Positions 50,509-60,350 of a stretch of 64,000 bases of DNA are shown in pieces. The notes beneath the pieces were generated by a model. The model had not been told where the DNA came from. It did not search any database and saw only the letters and a list, made by a program, of their open reading frames with translations. Position 1 is the stretch's first letter. Each line of letters opens with the position of its first letter. The stretch comes from Desulfovibrio sp. MES5 (GTDB taxonomy: Bacteria > Desulfobacterota > Desulfovibrionia > Desulfovibrionales > Desulfovibrionaceae): positions 1-64,000 of the forward strand of contig NZ_MJUZ01000049.1 of assembly GCF_002237645.1 (NCBI RefSeq). Direction: 5' to 3'. A program made the position numbers and the translations under genes.

Positions 50509-52005
50509 ATGGAGATTGTTGCATCCGTAAAACCGCTGGCAGCCGTGCTTTCGGCCCTTATCGGGGCCTGCATGGTCATGCTTTCCAGACGGTCCCCCAA
50601 TGTGCGTGAGTCCTGGTCGCTGGTAGCGGCGCTGGTCATGTTTGGCATTATCCTTTCAATGGTGCCGGATGTGGCCCCGCAGCCCGTGGGGCGCGGCCTT
50701 ACGCTGCACCAGACGCTCTTTCCCATACTCCCCGGCCTGTCGGTGAGTTTTCGCGCCGATGCCTTTTCAATGGTCTTTGCCCTGGTGGGTTCATTCCTGT
50801 GGGTCATCACCATCTTCTATTCGGCAGGCTACATGCGCAGCCTGGAGGAACACGCCCAGACGCGCTTTAACGCCTGTTTCGCCCTGACCCTTTTCGGGGC
50901 CATGGGCGTGGCCTTTGCCGACAACCTTTTTACCCTCTATCTGTTCTACGAAGTGGTGAGCATCTGCACTTACCCCCTGGTGGCTCACCATCAGGATGAA
51001 GAAAGCTACAGCGGCGGACGCAAGTACATCGTGTACCTGACCACCACGGCCAAGGGCCTGGTGCTTCCGGCCATGATACTCATCTACGTGCTCACCGGCA
51101 CGCTGGACTTCACGCACAACAGCCACCTGAGCGTGCTTACCCCTGAAATAAACGCAACGCTTGTCACCATTCTTTACGCCTGCTGCCTGCTCGGCTTTGC
51201 CAAAAACGGCATCATGCCCTTCCACAACTGGCTGCCGGGCGCAATGGTGGCGCCCACCCCGGTTTCCGCCCTGCTGCACGCCGTGGCAGTTGTTACCGTG
51301 GGCGTGTTCTGCACAACGCGGGTCATGCTCTATGTCTTTGGCACCGACCTCATGACCAGGCTCAACCTGGGCGTGCCCACAGCCTACTTTGTTTCCTTTA
51401 CCATTCTGATGGCTTCAATCATTGCCCTGAGCAAGGACAACCTCAAGGCCCGCCTGGCCTATTCCACAGTGAGCCAACTTTCCTACATCGTACTGGGCGT
51501 GGCCCTGCTCACCGTGGACGGCATACAGGGCGGCGTAGTGCACATGGCCAACCATGCTTTCGCCAAGATCACGCTCTTCTTCTGTGCCGGCGCCGTTTAC
51601 GTGGCCACCCACAAGAAGTGCATTTCCGAGATGAGCGGCCTTGGCCGCTCCATGCCCATCACTTTCGCCGCGTTTGCCGTAGCCTCGCTTTCAATGATCG
51701 GCGCGCCGCCGGTGGCGGGCTTTGTCACCAAGTGGAAGCTGCTTACCGGGGCAATGGAAATGCCCACGCACGCCATGGGCATTCTGCTTGTGCTGCTGGC
51801 CAGTACCCTGCTGAACGTGGCCTACTTTGCGCCCGTGACCTTCAAGGCCTTTTTCGGCAAGCGCCCAGAGGGAGAACCTGAAACCGGGATGCGTGAAGCC
51901 CCGCTGGCCATGGTGGTTCCCATCGTCATCGCGGCGGCCATTTCCGTTATTCTGGGCATCTTCCCCGACATCATCATGGTTTTTGTGAAGGCGGTGACAG
52001 GATGA
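50509..52005 (+). CDS. MrpD-like antiporter subunit of the Nuo complex
   Basis: 498 residues, about fourteen helices, preceded by AGGAGAGG. Proton-channel residues are present: TM5 Glu in LYLFYEVVSICTYPLV and TM7 Lys in GFAKNGIMPFHNWLPGAMVA, with PTPVSALLHAVAVVT. It lacks the C-terminal lateral helix of NuoL, so it resembles MrpD/NuoM-type subunits although it occupies the nuoL position. It probably pumps H+ (or Na+) as part of the membrane arm. Confidence 0.85.
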   Translation: MEIVASVKPLAAVLSALIGACMVMLSRRSPNVRESWSLVAALVMFGIILSMVPDVAPQPVGRGLTLHQTLFPILPGLSVSFRADAFSMVFALVGSFLWVITIFYSAGYMRSLEEHAQTRFNACFALTLFGAMGVAFADNLFTLYLFYEVVSICTYPLVAHHQDEESYSGGRKYIVYLTTTAKGLVLPAMILIYVLTGTLDFTHNSHLSVLTPEINATLVTILYACCLLGFAKNGIMPFHNWLPGAMVAPTPVSALLHAVAVVTVGVFCTTRVMLYVFGTDLMTRLNLGVPTAYFVSFTILMASIIALSKDNLKARLAYSTVSQLSYIVLGVALLTVDGIQGGVVHMANHAFAKITLFFCAGAVYVATHKKCISEMSGLGRSMPITFAAFAVASLSMIGAPPVAGFVTKWKLLTGAMEMPTHAMGILLVLLASTLLNVAYFAPVTFKAFFGKRPEGEPETGMREAPLAMVVPIVIAAAISVILGIFPDIIMVFVKAVTG

Positions 52006-52253
52006 TCGTAAAACTCATTGATTTCTTTCGTGACAGGCTTGCTGCCACTATCAGGGTATGCCTTGCCATGCTGGTGCTGCTGGTGCTGTGGGACGCCCTG
52101 CTGGTTGACAAGGGTGACGCCCACACGCTTGTGGAGCGTATCCCCGGATTCTGGGCCGGGTTCGGCTTTCTGGCCTGCGTGCTCATCATCATTGTCTCCA
52201 AATGGTTCGGCCATCTGGGCATCATGACCCGCGAGGATTACTATGATGACTGA
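52002..52253 (+). CDS. Small membrane protein, 83 aa, within the nuo operon
   Basis: Two hydrophobic segments, about residues 18-36 (RVCLAMLVLLVLWDALLVD) and 48-66 (FWAGFGFLACVLIIIVSKW), then a polar C-terminus (TREDYYDD). No known family recognised. It overlaps the MrpD-like gene by 4 nt and the NuoL-like gene by 11 nt, so production is coupled to both. A linker subunit joining the extra antiporter unit to the arm is an inference. Confidence 0.8.
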   Translation: MIVKLIDFFRDRLAATIRVCLAMLVLLVLWDALLVDKGDAHTLVERIPGFWAGFGFLACVLIIIVSKWFGHLGIMTREDYYDD

Positions 52254-54039
52254 TACCTGGATTCACCCCTCGGCCATCCTGCTGGTTGGAGCCGTCATTC
52301 TGCCCTGTCTGCCCAAGGCGTGGCGCAAGATCTTTCTGGTCATAGTGCCTCTGCTGGCCTTTGCGGACGTGGTGAGCATGCAGGGCCACAATGGCGTGTT
52401 CGGCAGCCTGCGCTTTATGGACGCCACCATGATTTTTGGCAGGGTGGACGCCCTGAGCATGGTCTTTGCCTACATCATGTCGCTCATGTGCATTATCGGC
52501 ACGGTCTACGGGCTGCATGTGGAAAACCCGGTGGAGCAGTCCGCAGCCTGGGTTTACGTGGCGGGGTCACTGGGGGTCATCTTCTGCGGAGACTACCTGA
52601 CGCTCTTCCTTTTCTGGGAGCTGATGGCCTTTTCGTCGGTATTTCTGGTCTGGTTCCGCCGCCGCAAGGAATCGCTGGCCACAGGCTACAGATACCTGCT
52701 GGTGCATACGGCTGGCGGCCTTATGCTGCTGGCGGGCATTGTGCTGCGCTACAAGGCCACCGGCGGCGACATGTCCTTTGGCCCCATTGGCGTGGATTCG
52801 CCGCAGCTTTACACATGGCTCATCCTGGCCGGATTTCTGCTCAACGCGGCTGTGCCGCCGCTGCACGCATGGCTGCCTGACGCCTATGGCGAAGCCACTG
52901 TGGCCGGGGCGGTGTTCATGTGCGCCTTTACCACCAAGACAGCCGTATACGCCCTGGCAAGAGGCTTTGCGGGCATGGAAATTCTGGTGCCGCTCGGCGT
53001 CATCATGGCTTTGTACGGCGTGGTCTACGCCGTGCTTGAAAACGACGCGCGGCGGCTGCTGGCTTACCACATCATCAGCCAGGTCGGCTACATGGTGGCC
53101 GGGGTGGGCATAGGCACGCAACTGGCCATCAACGGCGCGTGCGCCCACGCCTTTGCCCATATTCTCTACAAGGGCCTGCTCTTCATGGGCTGCGGCGCGG
53201 TGCTGCAGATGACCGGCACCAGCAAGTTCACGGAGCTTGGCGGCCTGTATAAAAAAATGCCCAAAACCTTCCTCTATACCCTTATTGGCGGCCTTTCCAT
53301 CTCCGCCTTCCCTCTGTTCAGCGGTTTTGTGAGCAAGGCCATGATCGTGGCGGCCGGGTACGAGGTGCATAATTACTGGGCCGCCTTCCTGCTCACGCTC
53401 GCCTCTGCAGGTACTTTTTTGCACACCGGACTCAAAGTTCCCTACTTTATCTGGTTCGGCAAAAACAACTGTTCCAAAAAGACGTGGCAGCGCGCGGGCG
53501 ATCCGCCCAAGAACATGCAGCTGGCCATGTTCATGGCCGCTGCCCTGTGTATCTTTGTGGGCTGCTACACCCCGTATCTTTATGACATGCTGCCCTTCCC
53601 GCAGGCTGCGGCCGCATATCACCCCTACACTGCCTACCATGTGGCGGAAACGCTTCAGATCCTGCTGTTTACGGCTCTGGGCTTCTTTTTGCTGCTCAAA
53701 AAGCTTTCGCCCGAACCCACCATCAGCCTGGACCTGGACTGGTTTTACCGCAAGGGCGGAAGGCTCTTTTACTGGCTTGCTCGCAAGCCCGTACAAACTG
53801 CCGACACGGCGGTGGGCGAAGCCTGGAACAAGGAAGGCATTGTGCCGCTCATGCGTACGGCCCGTTTCTGGTCATGGTTTGACTGGCACGTCATTGATAC
53901 CGTGGTTGACGGCACTGCCCGCGGCGTGCGGGCGCTGGGCGGCAAACTGCGGCTCGTGCAGCGCGGCAGGTTGCAGATCAGCATCACCTATATGGCCGTC
54001 CTGATGGCCTTTGCACTCGCGTTCCTGGCCTTGGCCTGA
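52243..54039 (+). CDS. NuoL-like antiporter subunit with altered TM7 site
   Basis: 598 residues. TM5 Glu is kept (LFLFWELMAFSSVFLVW), but the position of the essential TM7 Lys, nine residues before the conserved Trp, is Asn (LLNAAVPPLHAWLPDAYGEA). A Lys is present in the next helix (FTTKTAVYALARG). The C-terminus (WFDWHVIDTVVDGTARGVR, then a final helix) resembles the lateral helix and last TM of NuoL. So this is the fourth antiporter-like unit and the probable NuoL counterpart. It overlaps the 83-residue gene by 11 nt. Confidence 0.83.
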   Translation: MMTDTWIHPSAILLVGAVILPCLPKAWRKIFLVIVPLLAFADVVSMQGHNGVFGSLRFMDATMIFGRVDALSMVFAYIMSLMCIIGTVYGLHVENPVEQSAAWVYVAGSLGVIFCGDYLTLFLFWELMAFSSVFLVWFRRRKESLATGYRYLLVHTAGGLMLLAGIVLRYKATGGDMSFGPIGVDSPQLYTWLILAGFLLNAAVPPLHAWLPDAYGEATVAGAVFMCAFTTKTAVYALARGFAGMEILVPLGVIMALYGVVYAVLENDARRLLAYHIISQVGYMVAGVGIGTQLAINGACAHAFAHILYKGLLFMGCGAVLQMTGTSKFTELGGLYKKMPKTFLYTLIGGLSISAFPLFSGFVSKAMIVAAGYEVHNYWAAFLLTLASAGTFLHTGLKVPYFIWFGKNNCSKKTWQRAGDPPKNMQLAMFMAAALCIFVGCYTPYLYDMLPFPQAAAAYHPYTAYHVAETLQILLFTALGFFLLLKKLSPEPTISLDLDWFYRKGGRLFYWLARKPVQTADTAVGEAWNKEGIVPLMRTARFWSWFDWHVIDTVVDGTARGVRALGGKLRLVQRGRLQISITYMAVLMAFALAFLALA

Positions 54040-54062
54040 GCCCACCAGAGGAGATGGCAGCC

Positions 54063-55586
54063 ATGCAATTTTTGAGCATGAACACTTCAGGTTTTCCCAT
54101 TCTTTCCGTGCTGATATTCCTGCCGTTGGCTGGGGCCGCCATTGTGCCTTTGCTCGGCAGCGAAAAGCAGGCGAAAATATGGACCTTGTTGATAACCTTG
54201 GTCAACGGCGCGCTGTCGCTCCCGCTGTTTTGCGACTTTTCCCTGGCATCGCCACAGTACCAGTTCGCCGAACACCATTCGTGGATCGCGTCTTTCAACA
54301 TCAACTACACACTGGGCGTGGACGGCATATCCCTGCTGCTGGTGCTCATGACCACGCTCATCATGCCCCTGTGTGTTCTGGGATCGTGGAAATACATTCA
54401 GAGTCGGGTCAAGGAGTTCATGATCTGCCTTCTGATTATGGAGACGTCCATGCTGGGCGTGTTCATGGCCCTTGACCTTGTGCTCTTCTACATTTTCTGG
54501 GAAGCCATGCTCATCCCCATGTTTCTGCTCATCGCCGTATGGGGAGGGCCGCGCAAGACCTACGCCTCCATCAAGTTCTTTCTCTACACCCTTGCGGGTT
54601 CGGTTTTTCTGCTGGTGGCCATTGTGGCCCTGTACATACACGAGGGAACCTTCAGCATTCCCACCCTTATGGGGCAGCAGTACGCAGCCAACTTCCAGCT
54701 GCTGATTTTTCTGGCATTCTTTGTGGCCTTTGCCATCAAGGTGCCCATGTTCCCCTTTCACACATGGCTGCCGGCAGCCCACGTGGAAGCGCCCACGGCG
54801 GGTTCCGTCATTCTGGCCTCTGTCCTGCTTAAAATGGGCACCTACGGCTTTATGCGCTTTTGCCTGCCCATAACCCCCGCCGCCACGGTAAGCCTGATGC
54901 CCGCTCTGCAATGGCTTTCCATTGCGGGTATTCTTTACGGCGGCTTTACCGCCCTGGCCCAGCAGGACATGAAAAAGCTCATCGCCTATTCCAGTGTGGG
55001 CCATATGGGCTTTGTGACGCTGGGAATATTCGCTCTTGACCAGCGTGGACTGGAAGGCGCGTTATTGCAGATGATCAATCACGGCATCACCACTGGAGCG
55101 CTGTTTCTGTGCGTGGGCATGATCTATGAGCGCAACCACAGCCGCGAGCTTTCAGCGGCGGCCGGGCTTGGCCGGTTTATGCCCATATATGTGACTTATT
55201 TGACGGTATTTTCTCTTTCGTCACTGGCCTTCCCCGGCACCAACAGCTTTGTGGGCGAGTTCATGATTCTGGCCGGGGCCTTCTTCAACAACAAGATTGT
55301 GGCCGCCTGCGCCATACCCGGCGCGGTGCTTGCCGCAGCCTACATGCTGCGCATGCTGCAAAGGGTCATATGGGGTGGCACCCATAATCCCGACCAGTCA
55401 AAACTCTGGGATCTGGGCTGGCGTGAAACCGTAACCCTGGCCCCTCTGATGGTCTTTGTTTTCTGGATTGGCCTGGCTCCCGAGCCTTTTCTGCGCGTCA
55501 TGCGCCCGAGCCTTACCCACCTTCTGGTACAGACGGGCTACCACGCCCCACAAACGCAGGCTCTGGCGGAATTTTTCGCCCGCTGA
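54063..55586 (+). CDS. nuoM: NuoM subunit
   Basis: 507 residues from the ATG 9 nt after GAGGAG; an ATG at 54054 touches that site and is less likely. Antiporter-like subunit with TM5 Glu (LFYIFWEAMLIPMFLLI), TM7 Lys (FAIKVPMFPFHTWLPAAHVEAP), and LLKMGTYGFMRF with the further Lys. AYSSVGHMGFV and the GTNSFVGEF motifs are typical of NuoM. Confidence 0.94.
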   Translation: MQFLSMNTSGFPILSVLIFLPLAGAAIVPLLGSEKQAKIWTLLITLVNGALSLPLFCDFSLASPQYQFAEHHSWIASFNINYTLGVDGISLLLVLMTTLIMPLCVLGSWKYIQSRVKEFMICLLIMETSMLGVFMALDLVLFYIFWEAMLIPMFLLIAVWGGPRKTYASIKFFLYTLAGSVFLLVAIVALYIHEGTFSIPTLMGQQYAANFQLLIFLAFFVAFAIKVPMFPFHTWLPAAHVEAPTAGSVILASVLLKMGTYGFMRFCLPITPAATVSLMPALQWLSIAGILYGGFTALAQQDMKKLIAYSSVGHMGFVTLGIFALDQRGLEGALLQMINHGITTGALFLCVGMIYERNHSRELSAAAGLGRFMPIYVTYLTVFSLSSLAFPGTNSFVGEFMILAGAFFNNKIVAACAIPGAVLAAAYMLRMLQRVIWGGTHNPDQSKLWDLGWRETVTLAPLMVFVFWIGLAPEPFLRVMRPSLTHLLVQTGYHAPQTQALAEFFAR

Positions 55587-55613
55587 CACGAAACTTCGAG
55601 ACAAGGCGCACGC

Positions 55614-57038
55614 ATGAACATACACCTTTTTCTTCCTGAGTTGGCCCTTCTGGCAGGCTGCCTTGTGGCTTTCTGCATGACCATCGGCAAGGCTGGAAAA
55701 AACGCCATGCGCGTTTCAATACTCTGCGCCGCCCTGGCCTATACCCTGGCCGCCATATGGGCGTTGCCGCTCAAGGGCACCCTTTTTTACGACGCATACC
55801 GTGTGGATCTTTTTTCCCAGATGGTCAAATGCGCCATGGGTATTGGCTTCTGCCTCATGCTGTTCTTCGGAGGCGAAGCCAAGGGTATTGATGGCGACGT
55901 GAAGGCCGAATACTACTTCTTTTTGCTGACGTCCCTGCTGGGGCTGACCCTGCTTGTCAGCAGCGTCGAACTTGTGACCCTGTTTATCGCGCTGGAACTG
56001 TCGTCCTACTCCCTCTACCTTCTCGTGCCCATGCGCTCCGCGCCTGACGGGCAGACATGGCATGTGGAGGCGGCCGTCAAATACCTGTTCTTCGGCGTTG
56101 CCAGTTCGGGCATCATGCTGTTTGGCATAAGCTGGATATTCGGCCTGACCGGAACCACCTACATGTCCGGCATACTGCCAGTGCTGCATATGGTTTCATC
56201 CCAGCCTGTGGGCATTATGGCCCTGGTCATGCTGCTGTGCGGCATGTTCTTCAAGCTGGCGGTATTTCCTTTCCACTTCTGGACGCCCGATGTTTACCAG
56301 GGCGCGTCCAACGAAACCACAGCCTTTATTTCCGCCTTGCCCAAGGTGGCGGCTGTGGCTGTTCTGGCACGGTTCTGCGCGCTGGCGGCTCCGGATTCCA
56401 TAGCCCTGCCAACCCTGCTTACCGTGCTTTCCGTGTGCTCGATGTTTTACGGCAACCTGACAGCTCTTGTGCAAAAAGACGTCAAACGTATGCTCGGTTT
56501 TTCGGGCATAGCGCATGCTGGCTACATCCTGCTGGGTATGGTCACCCTCAAAACCTGGGGATTCGCCACCTCCCTGTACTACGGCATCGGCTATCTCTTC
56601 ATGATGCTGGCGGCCTTTCTGGTGCTGTACACCGTAGCCCCCAACGGCGCTAATGTGAACGTCAAGAATCTCAATGGGCTGTCCCGCCGTTCGCCCCTGC
56701 TGGCCTTCATCATGACCGTGAGCATGTTCGCTCTGGCGGGCATTCCTCCTTTTGCGGGCTTTATGGGCAAATTCTTGCTGCTCACAAGCGCGTACAAGTC
56801 CGGCTATGTGCTGCTGGTGGTCATCGCAGCCATCAATACGGCCATTGGCATCTACTATTACCTGCAGGTGGTTCGTGCCGTGTATGCCGAAGACGAAGCT
56901 GATACGGCGGAAACCCCTGTGACTACGGCCGGAACCCGCGTTGCTGGCGTCTGCCTTGTGGCCATAACGCTTGCGCTGGGTATTATGCCTGAAACCGTGG
57001 TGGACATGGCTGTCAAGGCCATGCAGGCCGCATGGTAA
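55614..57038 (+). CDS. nuoN: NuoN subunit
   Basis: 474 residues. Third canonical antiporter-like subunit. TM5 Glu in LFIALELSSYSLYLLV, TM7 Lys in FFKLAVFPFHFWTPDVYQGA, SNETTAFISALPKVAA with the TM8 Lys, and MLGFSGIAHAGYILLG. Last gene of the operon; a 25-bp hairpin follows at 57169. Confidence 0.94.
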   Translation: MNIHLFLPELALLAGCLVAFCMTIGKAGKNAMRVSILCAALAYTLAAIWALPLKGTLFYDAYRVDLFSQMVKCAMGIGFCLMLFFGGEAKGIDGDVKAEYYFFLLTSLLGLTLLVSSVELVTLFIALELSSYSLYLLVPMRSAPDGQTWHVEAAVKYLFFGVASSGIMLFGISWIFGLTGTTYMSGILPVLHMVSSQPVGIMALVMLLCGMFFKLAVFPFHFWTPDVYQGASNETTAFISALPKVAAVAVLARFCALAAPDSIALPTLLTVLSVCSMFYGNLTALVQKDVKRMLGFSGIAHAGYILLGMVTLKTWGFATSLYYGIGYLFMMLAAFLVLYTVAPNGANVNVKNLNGLSRRSPLLAFIMTVSMFALAGIPPFAGFMGKFLLLTSAYKSGYVLLVVIAAINTAIGIYYYLQVVRAVYAEDEADTAETPVTTAGTRVAGVCLVAITLALGIMPETVVDMAVKAMQAAW

Positions 57039-57168
57039 GATCGCGGGCAAACGCGGACGTTTCAAAACGGGAGTACTGACGTTTCAAGTGGGTTTGCGCG
57101 AGGGGTTTTCAAGCAAAATCACCTGACATTCCCGATTTCAATGGCGACAAAATTTCCATGAATGGCTC

Positions 57169-57229
57169 ATACGACAGACCGGGGGCCTTGCAGGCGTTCT
57201 AGCGCTGCAAGGCCCCCGGTCTGTCGTAT
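57169..57229. terminator. Very long perfect hairpin between nuoN and the chemotaxis gene
   Basis: 25 bp of perfect complementarity (arm begins ATACGACAGACCGGGGGCCT) around an 11-nt loop. It lies between convergent genes. No T-run follows on either side, so it may be a barrier to exonucleases or to transcription from both directions. Confidence 0.6.
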
Positions 57230-57291
57230 TGGGGCAGATTGCCTTTGCAAACAGACTCAACCCTTCGAGCATTTACTATGCCCTATAACAA

Positions 57292-57360
57292 GAGTTTTAG
57301 GGGGTGGGGCGTGGGGGAGGAGCCCCTTTTGCAAAAAGGATCTCCTCCCCCACAAAGCAT
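57292..57360. repeat. GC-rich palindromic terminator-like repeat R1, copy C
   Basis: GAGTTTTAGGGGGTGGGGCG arm, then GGGGGAGGAGCCCCTTTTGC / GCAAAAAGGATCTCCTCCCC and CAAAGCATT. Same orientation as copy A. It lies 34 nt downstream of the chemotaxis gene stop. Confidence 0.7.
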
Positions 57361-57393
57361 TCCTTCCCCGTAACTACCCTGCCAGGTCAGCTG

Positions 57394-59808
57394 TTACCGC
57401 AGTTCTTCCATGGTGGTTCGCAGTTCCTGGGCCATTTGCGAAAGCTCCTGCAACGCCACGGAAGACTGCACGATGCCTTCGGAGGTTTCACCGACGATAC
57501 GGTTGATTTCTTCAATGGCCCGACTGATTTCCTCTGATGCGGCGCTTTGCTCTTCCGCAGCCGCGGCAATGGAGCTGACCACAGTGGAGTTGTCCGACGC
57601 GAGCGTCACTATTTCATCAAGGGCAGCGCCAGAAGCATTGGCCAGCCCCGTGGCATCTGTCACGCTTTGCACGGCGCTGTGCACCTCGTCGATATTGGTG
57701 CGGGCCGAGCCCTGAATCGCGGTGATGGCGGCGCTTACTTCCAGTGTGGCGCTCATGGTTTTTTCCGCCAGCTTGCGCACCTCGTCCGCAACCACAGCAA
57801 ATCCCCTGCCCGCATCGCCAGCGCGTGCGGCCTCAATGGCTGCGTTGAGTGCAAGCAGGTTGGTCTGATCGGCAATATCGGAAATAACGCCCATGATGCT
57901 GCCGATATTTTCTGCCTGGTTTCCCAGTTCGCTCATATTGCCTTGCAGGGTGTGCGCCACGTTGTTCACGGCATTGATGGACTGGACAACCCTGTTGACC
58001 AGGCCGGAGCCGTCCTCGGCCTTGTGCCGCGAGTTCTGGCTCTGGTCGGCGGCCTGAGCCGCGTTTCGCGCAACCTCCAGAACGGTGGAATTCATTTCCG
58101 CCATGGCGCTGGCCGTGGATTCCACACGTGTGCGCTGAATTTCGGCGCCACGGGAAATTTCTCCAACCTGGGTTGAAAGCTCTTCAGAGGCCGCCGCGAG
58201 CCGGTCAGCTATGTTTGAGGCATGATTGGCGACCTCAAGCATGGTCCTCTGCTGGGTTTTGATTTCGGTAAGATCGGTCAGAAGCTGCATCACCGACGTA
58301 ATGTTGCCCTGCTCATCAAGCATGGGAATGGCGGTGTACGCCACATCCATAGTCTTGCCCCGCGGGTGGGCCTTGGTTTCGCCGCTGGCGGGAGCCTTGG
58401 TATTCACGGATGTGGTCAGACCGCAGCGGTCAGTGCCGTAGTCATCGCGGTGGAACATTTCATAACAGGTCATGCCGTGCCAATCTTCTCCAACCAGTTT
58501 GCGGGCGATTTTATTGATGTACGCGGCTTTGAGGTCCTTGTTCAACACAATGACAGGCGAAGGGATGTTTTCCAGAACCATGCGGAAGCGATCAAGAATA
58601 TTGTTTGTGCCGTGAACAAGCACTGCAAATTCACCTTCAAACTTGCCCGCGTCGCCTTCGGAGTTCAGGTAGCCCTCTTCGATCTTCCTTTCCAGCCACT
58701 TGTATTCTTCAAGAATTCTGTTGAGTGCTGTGGGAACCATCTTCATGGCCTCAACCATTCTTCCGATTTCACCTTTTTCGCGTGATTTCAGGTGATGGGA
58801 GAAATCGCCGTGGGCCATTGCGCTTGCGTAGCCAGAAAGATCGGTAAGCAGGCGAATAAAGCCAATAACTATACCTGCCGCAAGGACTGCGCCAAAAAAG
58901 ATGCCCGCAAGGCTTGTGACCAGCATGTACTGCTGGGCGCTCCGATTTTCATCCAGTATTTGCGGCCCCAGCGTGGTCAGTTCCACCGTCACGCTGTCGT
59001 TCAGCGCCCCAAGCGCGTCACGTACCTTGGCTATTTCAGCAAACAGACCAGTCATGCCGGTATTGCCCTGCTCCAACAGCTTTTCCAGCTTGGCAAGGTT
59101 TACGCTTATGGCGTCCCTGTTCTTCACAAGGCGTGCATACAAATCGCGGCCTTCTTGCGTGAAAAGGTATGGCGCTATCTTTTCCATACTCCCCTTGAGC
59201 GATTCCAAATAGCCACGGGCTTTTTTTGCTTCTTCCATATCACGCGAGTTTGCAAAACGCTCAAAGCTGGCCTGGGCCGACGCAAGATAAGGCCAGGCCT
59301 GGGCAATGCCAGCAAGGGCTTCACCTGTGCCTGCATCATGCAGCCCTTGTCCCAACCCACGCATGTCTTCAGACATTGCTTTCATGGCGGGCAGCACATC
59401 TTTGTCAAACAGATCTCTCGCTCCAGTCAGGCTATTGGTAATCACATCAATCTGCTCGTCGAGTTTTTGCGCAGCGGCGAGCATTTTTTTGAGAAATCCA
59501 GTGCGCTCGGCGCTCTCAACCAGCCCGTCAGAACGCTTGATTTGCGCTATCAGAGCGTTCACGGAATCATGAGCCACCTTGATGGCGTTTTTATTTTTGG
59601 TATCGTGCTGGAACCGAAAAACATCGGACGTTATCGCATTGATTGCGTTGGAGGACTCGCTGCATATTGCGTTCAGCTGCGCGATTTTTTGGTATTCTTC
59701 AAAGTTCGCTGAAGACATGCCGATGTTCCTGTGGCCAAAAAATGCCATAGAAACAAGCAGCAACACCATGAAGGCGAATCCGATAATTATTCTGTACTTG
59801 GTTGTCAT
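57394..59808 (-). CDS. Methyl-accepting chemotaxis protein with HAMP and PAS
   Basis: 804 residues from the ATG before [10 protein letters not shown]; an ATG at 59838 adds ten residues. TM1 (about 5-23) is followed by a helical periplasmic sensor (about 25-290), TM2 ([19 protein letters not shown]), HAMP ([20 protein letters not shown]), a PAS domain ([21 protein letters not shown]) and the signalling hairpin with [20 protein letters not shown] and [13 protein letters not shown]. The end has no CheR-binding pentapeptide. Ligand unknown. Transduces signals to CheA/CheW, which are not in this window. Confidence 0.93.
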   Translation of the reverse strand: MTTKYRIIIGFAFMVLLLVSMAFFGHRNIGMSSANFEEYQKIAQLNAICSESSNAINAITSDVFRFQHDTKNKNAIKVAHDSVNALIAQIKRSDGLVESAERTGFLKKMLAAAQKLDEQIDVITNSLTGARDLFDKDVLPAMKAMSEDMRGLGQGLHDAGTGEALAGIAQAWPYLASAQASFERFANSRDMEEAKKARGYLESLKGSMEKIAPYLFTQEGRDLYARLVKNRDAISVNLAKLEKLLEQGNTGMTGLFAEIAKVRDALGALNDSVTVELTTLGPQILDENRSAQQYMLVTSLAGIFFGAVLAAGIVIGFIRLLTDLSGYASAMAHGDFSHHLKSREKGEIGRMVEAMKMVPTALNRILEEYKWLERKIEEGYLNSEGDAGKFEGEFAVLVHGTNNILDRFRMVLENIPSPVIVLNKDLKAAYINKIARKLVGEDWHGMTCYEMFHRDDYGTDRCGLTTSVNTKAPASGETKAHPRGKTMDVAYTAIPMLDEQGNITSVMQLLTDLTEIKTQQRTMLEVANHASNIADRLAAASEELSTQVGEISRGAEIQRTRVESTASAMAEMNSTVLEVARNAAQAADQSQNSRHKAEDGSGLVNRVVQSINAVNNVAHTLQGNMSELGNQAENIGSIMGVISDIADQTNLLALNAAIEAARAGDAGRGFAVVADEVRKLAEKTMSATLEVSAAITAIQGSARTNIDEVHSAVQSVTDATGLANASGAALDEIVTLASDNSTVVSSIAAAAEEQSAASEEISRAIEEINRIVGETSEGIVQSSVALQELSQMAQELRTTMEELR

Positions 59809-60168
59809 GCTGGCATCCGTGGGAGGTTGAAGATGCATTCGCCTGCGGAACTGCTACATAATCTTGGCTGGCGACAATCGTGCCGTTTTTTCCGCTAGCT
59901 GCTCGTTAATTATATTTTAGCCATGACAATATATATTTATTAATCTATATGATGGGCATATGCATATACGAGGATGATTGCCTGGTTCAAACCGCGATAT
60001 TGACAGGAATTACGCTTGCCCTGTTAGCCCGTGTGGCAAGGGCGGACAAAGAAAACAGGGCGGGAGAGGTAAGGTTGGTTATGCCGTACGGCTGTTATCA
60101 CTAACTTCTTATTATCAAAAACTACCCCTATTGCAACTAATAATCTATAACGTATTTTCGGTTTTATT
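59809..60168. other. Intergenic region upstream of the chemotaxis gene
   Basis: About 360 nt, AT-rich between 59905 and 59965, where the chemotaxis promoter is expected. Short frames here have no ribosome site or recognisable product. Confidence 0.4.
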
Positions 60169-60210
60169 AAAAAAAAGAATAGGGCAGCGCCAGTTTTTGA
60201 CGCCGCCCCT
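60169..60210 (-). terminator. Terminator downstream of the metallophosphoesterase
   Basis: On the minus strand AGGGGCGGCGTC...GGCGCTGCCCT forms an imperfect stem followed by ATTCTTTTTTTT. It lies about 140 nt past the stop at 60351. Confidence 0.65.
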
Positions 60211-60350
60211 GTAAAGGCTGAAAAAAATACGACCTAACTATAGAACTTTACAGCACTTTTATCCACGGCCTCTTGGCTGAAAAACATACTGTCGTGGCAT
60301 GCAGGCCGCATCACCCGTGTTGTTTCACTATTATTCATTGTGGCCGGGCA
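60211..60350 (-). other. Untranslated region between the terminator and the phosphoesterase stop
   Basis: 140 nt with no recognisable gene or repeat. Confidence 0.3.

Noticed and set aside
45357-57038. Group 4 membrane-bound hydrogenase or a stand-alone Mrp antiporter
   Set aside because: NuoD lacks the NiFe-binding cysteines, and all quinone-module subunits (B, C, D, H, I) are present in Nuo order, so this is a Nuo-type complex with an extra Mrp-like subunit.
59978-60214. 78-codon frame in the region upstream of the chemotaxis gene
   Set aside because: Starts without a ribosome site, crosses the terminator of the opposite strand and shows no conserved pattern.
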